A stretch of DNA of 64,000 nt from JBBREP01 sp963716525 (lineage in GTDB: Bacteria; Actinomycetota; Acidimicrobiia; IMCC26256; PALSA-610): NCBI GenBank assembly GCA_963716525.1, contig OY970315.1, positions 2,170,001-2,234,000 on the forward strand. Reading direction: 5' to 3'. Within the stretch, counting starts at the first letter, position 1; every line of letters starts with the position of its first letter. This document shows, one piece after another, positions 8,944 to 16,423 of the stretch. The notes beneath the pieces are model-generated. The model worked only from the letters and a program-made list of their open reading frames with translations. It was not told where the DNA came from and did not search any database. A program made the translations under genes and the position numbers.

Positions 8944-8972
8944 TTGACACCAACTGTGTCACAAGTTACGGT
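8944..8972 (+). promoter_or_regulatory. sigma-70-type promoter (TTGACA-N17-TACGGT)
   Basis: TTGACA at 8944-8949 is followed after exactly 17 bases by TACGGT (8967-8972), which fits TANNNT. Transcription would start at about 8979-8980, directly on the GTG at 8980, implying a leaderless mRNA for the DUF2855 gene. The -35 box overlaps the TGACAC/GTGTCA dyad, so a repressor bound there would block the polymerase. Confidence 0.65.
8945..8961. promoter_or_regulatory. TetR-type operator dyad TGACAC-N5-GTGTCA
   Basis: Perfect six-base inverted arms (TGACAC at 8945-8950, GTGTCA at 8956-8961) lie across the -35 element of the promoter for the DUF2855-TetR operon. Position and symmetry fit autorepression by the TetR protein encoded at 10059. 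The same half-site reappears in the palindrome at 49819. Confidence 0.6.
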
Positions 8973-8979
8973 GCGGTAC

Positions 8980-10047
8980 GTGGAGATCGAAGTGGACCGC
9001 CGCGACCTGCGGACGACCCGGATCGTCGACAGCCCGCGCCGGGCGCTGCGCGACGGCGAGGTGCGGCTGCGCGTCGAGCACTTCGCGCTCACGGCGAACA
9101 ACATCACCTACGCGGTGTTCGGCGACGCGATGCAGTACTGGAACTTCTTTCCCGCGGCTGGCGACGGCTGGGGCCGCGTTCCGGTGTGGGGCTTCGCGGA
9201 GGTCGCCGAGTCGGCGGTGGACGCGGTGCGGCCGGGCCGGCGTGTGTACGGCTACCTGCCGATGGCCACCGAGCTCGTGGTGGAGGCGGGGCGTGCCGAC
9301 GAGCGTGGCTTCCGTGATCTGGCCGCGCACCGCCAGCCGATGGCCGCGGCCTACAACGGCTATCTCTTCACCGACGCCGATCCGGTGTACGACCCAGCCC
9401 GCGAGCCGCAACACATGGTGTTGTGGCCGCTGTTCTTCACGTCGTTCGTGATCGACGATTTCCTGGCGGACCACGATCTTTACGGCGCCGCGCAGGTGAT
9501 CCTGTCGAGCGCGTCGGCGAAGACGACGATCGGTGCGGCGTTCCTGCTGCACGAGCGGCCCGACGTCGACGTCGTCGGGCTCACGTCGGCGCGCAACCTC
9601 GAGTTCGTGCAGCACCTCGGTTGCTACGACACGATCCTCACGTACGGCGAGGAGGCGCGGCTCGCCGCACGCGACTCGGTATTCGTCGACGTGGCCGGCG
9701 ACGCGACTGTGGTGGCCGGCGTGCACGGCCACCTCGGCGAGCGTCTGCGCTACAGCATGATCGTGGGCGACACGCACTGGGACGCCGGCGCGGCGCCGCA
9801 GCCGAGCACCGGACCTCGCCGCGAGATGCTGTTCGCGCCCACCCAGATCGCCAAGCGCACCCGCGACTGGGGCGCCGGCGAGCTCGACGCGCGGGTAGGT
9901 GGCGCGTGGGATCGCTACTCGCGCTGGAGCGACGGTTGGCTGCGTTACGAGCACCACACCGGTCCCGGCGCCGTCACGAGGCTCTACCTCGATCTCGTGA
10001 ACGGCCAGGTCGACCCGCGTGCCGGGCACGTGGCGTCGCTGGCCTGA
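8980..10047 (+). CDS. DUF2855 family protein (MDR-like)
   Basis: About 355 residues from the GTG at 8980, chosen because the promoter places the transcript start there; TTG 8944 would extend it by 12 residues inside the promoter. Family features are YVEIEVDRRDLRTTRIVD-like N-terminal strands, ALTANNITYAVFG, WGFAEV, and a Rossmann-like half with LSSASAKTTIGAAFLL. DUF2855 is a distant relative of medium-chain reductases/quinone oxidoreductases whose substrate is not established. It is followed by a TetR gene and two further coupled genes, so it is likely a regulated detoxification or catabolic reductase. No zinc ligands were seen. Confidence 0.8.
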   Translation: MEIEVDRRDLRTTRIVDSPRRALRDGEVRLRVEHFALTANNITYAVFGDAMQYWNFFPAAGDGWGRVPVWGFAEVAESAVDAVRPGRRVYGYLPMATELVVEAGRADERGFRDLAAHRQPMAAAYNGYLFTDADPVYDPAREPQHMVLWPLFFTSFVIDDFLADHDLYGAAQVILSSASAKTTIGAAFLLHERPDVDVVGLTSARNLEFVQHLGCYDTILTYGEEARLAARDSVFVDVAGDATVVAGVHGHLGERLRYSMIVGDTHWDAGAAPQPSTGPRREMLFAPTQIAKRTRDWGAGELDARVGGAWDRYSRWSDGWLRYEHHTGPGAVTRLYLDLVNGQVDPRAGHVASLA

Positions 10048-10058
10048 GCGCGCACCCG

Positions 10059-10682
10059 ATGCCCACTCGCGCCGGCCCGGCCACCGAGGTCGACGGTCGG
10101 ACCGCGCGCCGCGACCGCAACCGGCTCGCGGTGCTCGACGCCGTGCTCGACCTGTTCGCCGAAGGCGACTCCGAACCTGCACCCGAGCAGGTTGCCCGGC
10201 GCTCGGGCGTGTCGCTGCGCTCGGTGTACCGCTACTTCGCCGACCAGGACGAGCTCCTGCGCTCGGCGATCGCCCGCCATCTGGAGCATGTCGAGCCGCT
10301 GTTCGAGATCGAGGGCCGCGGCGCAGGGTCGCTCGACGCCCGCATCGCGCGCCTCGTGCAGGCTCGCCTGCGCGGCTACGACGCGATCGCGGCCACGTGG
10401 CGCGCGTCGTGCCGGCGCGCACCGACGAGCCCGATCATCCGCAACCAGATGGAGCTCGGTCGCCGCCGGTTGCGGGCTCAGGTGGACCGGCACTTCGCGC
10501 CCGAGCTGCGCGCGTTGCCTGCGACCGGCCGCAAGGCGATCGCCGCCGCGCTCGACGCGCTCACCCAGATCGAGACGATCGAGCTCTACCGCAACCACCG
10601 CGGCTTCTCGAGCCGCGAGACCGCCCGCCTGCTGTCCGGCGCGCTCGGCGCGCTGCTGCACCGACCCGAGGAGGACGCATGA
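10059..10682 (+). CDS. TetR/AcrR family regulator
   Basis: A 207-residue TetR repressor: an N-terminal helix-turn-helix (RLAVLDAVLDLFAEG, then VARRSGVSLRSVYRYFADQDELL) and an all-helical ligand domain ending near LLSGALGALLHRP. The ATG at 10059 is 11 bases after the DUF2855 stop, and its own stop overlaps the next ATG (ATGA). The dyad at 8945-8961 in the operon promoter is the obvious operator candidate, giving negative autoregulation with an unknown small-molecule inducer. Confidence 0.88.
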   Translation: MPTRAGPATEVDGRTARRDRNRLAVLDAVLDLFAEGDSEPAPEQVARRSGVSLRSVYRYFADQDELLRSAIARHLEHVEPLFEIEGRGAGSLDARIARLVQARLRGYDAIAATWRASCRRAPTSPIIRNQMELGRRRLRAQVDRHFAPELRALPATGRKAIAAALDALTQIETIELYRNHRGFSSRETARLLSGALGALLHRPEEDA

Positions 10683-11404
10683 CCACGCCGCGCTATGGCA
10701 CCCCGAACATCGACATGCTGCGCACGTGGGTGCGACGCCCGGCCGAGCACGACGGCCCGTTCTGGGCGCTCAACCTCATGCAGTACCGCGCCGTCGCCGA
10801 CTACGGCGACGACGAGGGTGGCGGCGACCGGCCCCGCAGCGGCAAGGAAGCCGACGACGCCTACGCGCCCACCGAGGTGCTCGCCGACATCGGAGCGATG
10901 GTCGCACTGTTCGGCGACGTGACCGCGCAGTCGGGTGGCGAGCCGCGGTGGGACCGTGTGGGCATCGTGCGCTACCCGACCCGGTCGTCGTTCATGGCCA
11001 TGCAGCAACGCAAGGACTTCCAGGACAAGCACGTGCACAAGAACGCCGGCATGGAGTTCACGATCGTGATGTCGTGCCTGCCCACCGGCGCTCCGCCCGA
11101 GGGCACGGCCGAAGCCGGCGGCAGTCTCGTGCTGCGCGTCGCCCGCGTCGCGGCGGGCGGCGCGCTCGCGCCGGTCGCCGGCGCGACGCCGGTGATGTCG
11201 TTCACCGTCGAAGGCGTGATCGTCGGCGACGACCGCACCTGGACCCATGCGGTCTTCGACCGCGCGGCCACCGACGCCGTGGTCGCCGCGCTCGCGACAC
11301 CCGGTCCCGGCGTGGAGGAGCAGTACACGCTGACGATCCGGCCGTCGATCGACGCGCTCGTGCACTCGGTCGAGACCGCGCCGCCGCAGGGGGGTGTGGC
11401 ATGA
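10679..11404 (+). CDS. conserved hypothetical protein, DUF1330/dimeric alpha-beta barrel-like
   Basis: 241 residues, translationally coupled on both sides (ATGA). The N-terminal half has FWALNLMQYRAVADYG and RVGIVRYPTRSSFMAMQQRKDF, the strand-helix pattern of ferredoxin-like dimeric alpha-beta barrel proteins such as DUF1330, with the second half a divergent repeat of the fold. There is no signal peptide or Cys motif. The function is unknown. Position between TetR and a lipoprotein suggests it belongs to the same small-molecule response. Confidence 0.65.
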   Translation: MTTPRYGTPNIDMLRTWVRRPAEHDGPFWALNLMQYRAVADYGDDEGGGDRPRSGKEADDAYAPTEVLADIGAMVALFGDVTAQSGGEPRWDRVGIVRYPTRSSFMAMQQRKDFQDKHVHKNAGMEFTIVMSCLPTGAPPEGTAEAGGSLVLRVARVAAGGALAPVAGATPVMSFTVEGVIVGDDRTWTHAVFDRAATDAVVAALATPGPGVEEQYTLTIRPSIDALVHSVETAPPQGGVA

Positions 11405-12183
11405 CCGGCCGCCGCCGGCTCGGTGCCGCGTGCGCGGTGGTCGCGACCCTGCTCGCGGCGGGCGCGTGCGGTTCCTCGACCGCGTCGACCGCGTCGACCG
11501 CGTCGACCGCGTCGACACGCGTCACGACCGGCGTCACCGCGACGACCGCCACGGCCACGCGGGCCGACGCCGCGACCGGCATGCGCACGAAGCGCTACTG
11601 CGAGGTGCTGCTCGTGCATCTCGGAGCTCAGGGCGCGGTCGCCGACGTGTACAACTCCTACCCGCTCAACCTGTGCCCCGCCGCACAGTGGTCGCACCTC
11701 GATGCCAAGGCACTGGCCGCCGCGCACCACGTACCGATCGCGGTGCTGAACGGACCTCGCTACTGGCTGATCGACGCGGTGGAGAAGGTGCACTCACCGG
11801 CGCAGGTGCACGCGACGTTCGGCGGTATCGAGATGATCCGTGAGGCGAGCGTGGCCATCGGCTCGATCGCAGCCGCGAGCCGCCCCTACGTCGGCCACCA
11901 CGTGGACCGCCAGACCGTGTTCACCTACGACAGGGGTACCACGGTCTACGAACTGCACGCCCCGGGCGGTGCGCGCTACGTGATGCAGTCGTGGAGCCAG
12001 CAGCACGATCCGGCGCTCGCCGAGGGTGACCTGCCCGGCCTCGCGGCCCGGCTGCACCTGCCGGCGGGCTGGACGTACACGAGCCGCCGCCTGGTCGAGC
12101 CGCTGCGTGTCGTGACCACGACCACGACGGCCGACGTCATCCAGGACGACCTCGGCAATTCCTACTCTTTCGAAGCGGGCTGA
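11401..12183 (+). CDS. secreted lipoprotein with TAS repeat linker
   Basis: 260 residues. The signal peptide MTGRRRLGAACAVVATLLAAGAC ends in a lipobox (LAAGAC, lipidated Cys at 23). An Ala/Ser/Thr linker follows, encoded by nine-base tandem repeats (11476-11511), then a globular domain from about residue 65 with two Cys (YCEVLLVH, LNLCPAAQW) that could form a disulfide. No family was recognised. It is the last gene of the DUF2855-TetR operon, so it is probably exported to the outer membrane face under the same regulation. Confidence 0.7.
   Translation: MTGRRRLGAACAVVATLLAAGACGSSTASTASTASTASTRVTTGVTATTATATRADAATGMRTKRYCEVLLVHLGAQGAVADVYNSYPLNLCPAAQWSHLDAKALAAAHHVPIAVLNGPRYWLIDAVEKVHSPAQVHATFGGIEMIREASVAIGSIAAASRPYVGHHVDRQTVFTYDRGTTVYELHAPGGARYVMQSWSQQHDPALAEGDLPGLAARLHLPAGWTYTSRRLVEPLRVVTTTTTADVIQDDLGNSYSFEAG
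11476..11511 (+). repeat. nine-base tandem repeat (TCGACCGCG x4)
   Basis: Four exact copies of TCGACCGCG, plus a partial fifth, encode Ser-Thr-Ala repeats in the linker just after the lipidated Cys. Copy number could slip, changing linker length without changing frame. Confidence 0.85.
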
Positions 12184-12250
12184 ACGGAACCTGTCGCGAT
12201 TGTGGCAGGATCCAGGCGGGAGCTGGGTAGGGCGAACCGGGGAGGTTCCG

Positions 12251-14773
12251 ATGCAGGCTGCAAGTCGACGCGGCGTGATCGCCGCAACACTCGGATGCGT
12301 GCTCGTCGCCGCCGCGGCTGTGGTGCCGCAGGCCGCGAGTGAGGCCGCGGCGCCGGCGAAGCCCGGTGACCGCGCCTATTACATCTTGCCACCGGGCAAC
12401 TACGGCGGGTTCCCGACCACCGTGAACTCGACCGACCAGCTGCCGCTCTACGACGCGCTGACCCCGCGGCGCGGCAACGTGACCGATGCCGACATCGCGC
12501 GCGACTACATCCCCGAGAACTTCGCACCGGTCGGCGCCACGCACGTGGAGGCCACCGGGCATCCCGGCACGACGGTGGTCTACGACAGCTACGGCGTGCC
12601 CCACATCACGGGCACCACACGCGCCGCCCTCGCATTCGGCGCGGGCTGGGTGACCGCGCGCGATCGCGGTCTGCTGCTCCAGCTCGGGCGTGGGCCCGCG
12701 CGAGTCGCGGTCGCCGACGTGCCCGGCATCAACGCGTTCGGGCTCGTGACGAGCGGGCAGTCGTTCGTGCCGAGCGCGCAGACCGAGCAGCTTGTGACCG
12801 ACGAGGTGCAACTGTTGCAGACGACATACGGCGCGAAGGGCCGCGAGATCGTCGCCGACGCGCAGGCCGAGGCCGACGGCATGAACGCGTATTACCAGGC
12901 GAACCACATCGACGAACCGACGGTCACGGTGAACGACGTGGTGTCGGTGGCCGCGTTCATCGGTTCGATCTTCGGCGCCGGTGGCGGCGCCGAGGCATCG
13001 AACGCGGAGTTCCTCTCGGAGCTGCAGCACCAGCTCGGCAACGGCAAGGGCTACAAGGCGTGGGCCGACACGATGCTGCTCGACGATCCCGAGGCGCCGA
13101 CGACGATCAACCAGCACTTCGACTACCCCGTGACGACGGGCGGCAAGGTCATCGGCTCGCTGCCGCTCGACGCGGGCTCGATCCAGTCGCTCGATCCCCG
13201 CCAGCCGCAGGCCACCGCTTCACACACGCGCGCGGCGGCGACGGCGACCACGACCAACCAGCCGCTGCACCCACCCAACTACACCGACCCCACCTACCCG
13301 GCCGCGGGCCCGGTGCCGCACAAGCAGGTGTCGAACTTCCTCGTGGTGAACCCGCTGCGTTCGGCAACGACCAACACGCTCGCGGTGATGGGTCCGCAGC
13401 TCGGCTACTACTACCCGGAGATCGTCGAGCAGGAGCAGCTCACCGGCCCGGGCATCCAGGCCCAGGGCGTCGCAGTGCCCGGCATGTCGATGTACATGCT
13501 CATCGGACGCACGCCGGACTACGCGTGGAGCCTCACATCGGCCGACAGCGACGTGCGAGACGTGTTCGCCGAGGTGCTCTGCAATCCCGACGGCACGCCC
13601 GCCACGCGCCAGTCGACGCACTACTACTACAACGGCGCGTGCCGGCCCTTCGAGACGTTCGACGCCGGGCTGCTCAACGGCCAGTCGATCAGCTATCCCG
13701 TCTCGGTGCACGGGCCGGTGATCGGGACCGCGACGTTGCACGGCTACCCGCTCGCCTTGAGCCGCGAGCGCTCCACGTTCGGGCGCGACGCGCTCAACCT
13801 CGCCGCGCTGCACGACATGACCGGCGGCACTGCCACCACGCCCCAGAAGTTCTTCGACGCCGCGAACGAGTTCGGCTTCACGTTCAACTGGGCGTACGCC
13901 TCGCGCACGTCGACCGCCTACTTCTCCTCGGGCCTGCTGCCGCGCCGTGCGCCCGGTCTCGACCGCCGGCTGCCCACGCTCGGCGTTGGCTACTTCGACT
14001 GGCAGGGCTTCCTCACGCGCGACGAGCATCCGCACGCGGTCGCCGGCCCGAACGGGATCCTGCTCAACTGGAACAACCGGTCGGCGCCGGGGTTTGTGCA
14101 CGGCGACGACGATCCGCTCGGCTCGATCCACCGAGTCGAGATGTTCAACCGGTTCCCGGCGAAGGTGACGCTCGCGCAGGACGTGAGCGTGATGAACCGC
14201 GCCGCGACGCAGGACCAACGGTCGCTCGTGTGGCCGCTCGTGAGCCAGGTGCTGCGCGGCGGCGCGGCGCCGAACAGCCTCGACGCGCAGGTGTTGGACC
14301 TGCTCGACCAGTGGGTCGCGGCCGATGCGCCCCGCCTCGACGCCGACAACAACGGCTTCTACGACAGTCCCGGTCCCACGATCAGCGACGCGCTGTGGCC
14401 CGGCGTCGCCGACGCGGTGATGCAGCCCGTGTTCGGCTCGTTGCTCGGCGACCTCGACGCGATCCGCGGCCTGAACGGTGACGCGGGCCAGTCGTACGTG
14501 GACAAGGACCTGCGCGCGCTGCTCGGCGATCCCGTGCTCGGCCCGTTCCATCTCCGCTACTGCGGCAGCGGCTCGCTCGCGGCATGCCGGGCGTCGCTGT
14601 GGGCGGCTGTCGACCACGCGGTGGCGGGCCTCGCCGCCAACTACGGCAGCAATCCGGCAACCTGGCTGAAGGCGGCGTCGCGCACCGGGTTCACGCCCGG
14701 ACTGATCCCCGACACGATGCGCACCACGAACCGGCCGACGTTCCAGCAGGTGATCGAGCTGCAGCGCCGCTGA
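12251..14773 (+). CDS. penicillin acylase family (Ntn) hydrolase, secreted
   Basis: 840 residues from ATG 12251, five bases after a strong GGGGAGG. A signal peptide (VIAATLGCVLVAAAAVVPQAA) is followed by an alpha chain with VVYDSYGVPHITGTTRAALAFGAGWVTARDR, typical of penicillin/acyl-homoserine lactone acylases. The autocatalytic nucleophile is Ser361 in HKQVSNFLVVNP, which after maturation becomes the N-terminus of the beta chain; SNF replaces the common SN(W/A). The beta chain carries TLAVMGPQLGYYYPEI and LNWNNRSAPGF. Such enzymes cleave amide bonds of beta-lactams, acyl-homoserine lactones or acyl peptides; the substrate is not decided here. Confidence 0.88.
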   Translation: MQAASRRGVIAATLGCVLVAAAAVVPQAASEAAAPAKPGDRAYYILPPGNYGGFPTTVNSTDQLPLYDALTPRRGNVTDADIARDYIPENFAPVGATHVEATGHPGTTVVYDSYGVPHITGTTRAALAFGAGWVTARDRGLLLQLGRGPARVAVADVPGINAFGLVTSGQSFVPSAQTEQLVTDEVQLLQTTYGAKGREIVADAQAEADGMNAYYQANHIDEPTVTVNDVVSVAAFIGSIFGAGGGAEASNAEFLSELQHQLGNGKGYKAWADTMLLDDPEAPTTINQHFDYPVTTGGKVIGSLPLDAGSIQSLDPRQPQATASHTRAAATATTTNQPLHPPNYTDPTYPAAGPVPHKQVSNFLVVNPLRSATTNTLAVMGPQLGYYYPEIVEQEQLTGPGIQAQGVAVPGMSMYMLIGRTPDYAWSLTSADSDVRDVFAEVLCNPDGTPATRQSTHYYYNGACRPFETFDAGLLNGQSISYPVSVHGPVIGTATLHGYPLALSRERSTFGRDALNLAALHDMTGGTATTPQKFFDAANEFGFTFNWAYASRTSTAYFSSGLLPRRAPGLDRRLPTLGVGYFDWQGFLTRDEHPHAVAGPNGILLNWNNRSAPGFVHGDDDPLGSIHRVEMFNRFPAKVTLAQDVSVMNRAATQDQRSLVWPLVSQVLRGGAAPNSLDAQVLDLLDQWVAADAPRLDADNNGFYDSPGPTISDALWPGVADAVMQPVFGSLLGDLDAIRGLNGDAGQSYVDKDLRALLGDPVLGPFHLRYCGSGSLAACRASLWAAVDHAVAGLAANYGSNPATWLKAASRTGFTPGLIPDTMRTTNRPTFQQVIELQRR

Positions 14774-14780
14774 CGCGGCG

Positions 14781-15176
14781 CTATTTCTTCGCCGATTTCC
14801 GTGCGGACGCCTTGGCCGTTGCCTTGGCCGGCTTCTTGGCCGGTGCGTTCTTCGCGGTCGACTTTGCCGCGGCACGGCGGACCGGCGGTGCCGCGTCCGC
14901 GACGACCACCACGCCGTCGATGCCACCGTGCTCGTTGCCCGCGAATGCGTCCGCGTCGGGATCGTCGAAGAACAGGCCGCCGTCGGCCAGATAGCGGAAC
15001 GCGTAGGTACCCGGCGCGAGCGCGACGGTCACCGAGCGGAGCCCACCGGCGCGGCTCTGCATGGGGTGCGCGGCCGGGTCCCATCCGTTGAAGTCGCCGA
15101 CGACCGACACGGGTGCCCGCGCCGCGACAGTGAAGGTGATCCGGGCGCCCGCGCGTGTGGTGGTTCGCGAGATCAT
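14781..15176 (-). CDS. single CBM48/AMPK-beta-like glycogen-binding domain with basic Ala/Lys tail
   Basis: 131 residues. Residues 10-90 form an isoamylase N-terminal type (CBM48) fold: ITFTVAARAPVSVVGDFNGWD, then VTVALAPGTYAFRYLADG, with the GDFNGWDP signature. The last about 35 residues are almost only Ala, Lys, Pro, Arg and Ser (AKKPAKATAKASARKSAKK), resembling histone-H1-like tails that bind DNA or polyanions. No catalytic domain is attached. It is convergent with the acylase with seven bases between. It could tether glycogen or report on it; this is inference. Confidence 0.75.
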   Translation of the reverse strand: MISRTTTRAGARITFTVAARAPVSVVGDFNGWDPAAHPMQSRAGGLRSVTVALAPGTYAFRYLADGGLFFDDPDADAFAGNEHGGIDGVVVVADAAPPVRRAAAKSTAKNAPAKKPAKATAKASARKSAKK

Positions 15177-15231
15177 CGATGCCTCCTGTTGTCCGAGCCT
15201 CGCTCCAGTGTGCCCGAATGGGTGCCAGCCG

Positions 15232-16401
15232 TCACTCGATGCCGTAGAGCGCCGCCGCGTTGCTGAACAGCACCTTGCCGATCAGACCGTCGTCGAGTGC
15301 TGAGAGCGTTGCGGTGGCGTAGTCGCGTGGGCGCCGGGCCGGAGTGCACGGCCCCGGATGCTGGCAGGTGGGGTGCGGGTAGTCGCTCTCGAACAGGATG
15401 TTGTCGGGGTAGCGCGCGATCGCGTCGAGCGCCGACTGCTGCTCGAACCAGAAGCAGCCGTAGATCTGGCGGCGGAAGTACTCGCTGGGCAGCAGCTCGT
15501 ACTCGGGGTGCTCGTCGCGCACGCCGCCGTTGCACCACTGCCAGTCGAACGTCTCGAGCAGGCCCGGGATCCAACCCACCCCCGATTCCACCGACACGAA
15601 CTTCAGCTCGGGAAACCGGTGGCACACGCCGCCGAACACGAGGTCGGCGATGCAACGCTGGTTGTCGAGGATGATCAGCGACGACGTACGGGCGAAGTTC
15701 GTCATCCAGCCCATCTCGGCCTCGTCGACGAACTGCGTGCCCATCTCGCCGCCGCCGATGTGGAAGCTCACCGGCACGCCGATCTCCTGCACCGCGGCCC
15801 ACAGCCGGTCCCAGTGTGCGTGCGCGAGAGGCGGCTCGCCGTGCGCCTGCGGCTGGTTGCAGAAGTTCACGGCGCGATGCCCGCGCTCGTGGCAGCGCTG
15901 CATCTCCGCGATGGCGAAGTCGACGTCCCAGAAGGGGAGCGCGGTGACAGCCACGAGCCGCTGCGGTGCGACCGCGCACCAGTCGGTGAGGAAGTCGTTG
16001 TAGGCGCGCACGCACGTGGCGACGAGCTCGGGGTCGCCGAGGCGCAGGAAGTGTGCGTTGCCGAAGCCGCCGACGTTCGGATACAGAACCTGCGCGTCGA
16101 TCCCCTCGCGGTCGAGGAACTCCACGCGGGCCGTGGCGTCGTACATCGCGGGGGCGATGTCGTCGAACGTAGGTGGCACTGACTTCGGCATCACGCCGTT
16201 CCAGCCGGCCATCGAGTAGTAGCCGGGCGCACCGATGCGGTGGCCCGCCGCCATCCACACGTCCTGGCCGTTGACCCGCTCGATGTGCGGCACGTCGTCG
16301 TGCAGCTTCGCCGGGACGCGCGCGGTCCACGTGTCCGGCGGCTCGGTGAGGTGCGTGTCGACGTCGATCACGCGATGCAGGTCGAACAGGTCGGTAGGCA
16401 T
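15232..16401 (-). CDS. amidohydrolase family 2 (TIM-barrel) protein
   Basis: 389 residues of the ACMSD/gamma-resorcylate decarboxylase-like amidohydrolase clan: the metal-binding start VIDVDTHLTEPPD gives the HxE/HxxE-type first strand, with FHIGGGEMG supplying a further His, and ILFESDYPHPTCQHPG the conserved Asp/His near the C-terminus. Such proteins hydrolyse or decarboxylate aromatic and cyclic acids with one divalent metal. It lies 22 bases downstream of the fused CoA-transferase on the same strand, suggesting a shared catabolic route. Substrate unknown. Confidence 0.82.
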   Translation of the reverse strand: MPTDLFDLHRVIDVDTHLTEPPDTWTARVPAKLHDDVPHIERVNGQDVWMAAGHRIGAPGYYSMAGWNGVMPKSVPPTFDDIAPAMYDATARVEFLDREGIDAQVLYPNVGGFGNAHFLRLGDPELVATCVRAYNDFLTDWCAVAPQRLVAVTALPFWDVDFAIAEMQRCHERGHRAVNFCNQPQAHGEPPLAHAHWDRLWAAVQEIGVPVSFHIGGGEMGTQFVDEAEMGWMTNFARTSSLIILDNQRCIADLVFGGVCHRFPELKFVSVESGVGWIPGLLETFDWQWCNGGVRDEHPEYELLPSEYFRRQIYGCFWFEQQSALDAIARYPDNILFESDYPHPTCQHPGPCTPARRPRDYATATLSALDDGLIGKVLFSNAAALYGIE

Positions 16402-16423
16402 ATGCCCTCGCTGCGGGGACGGG

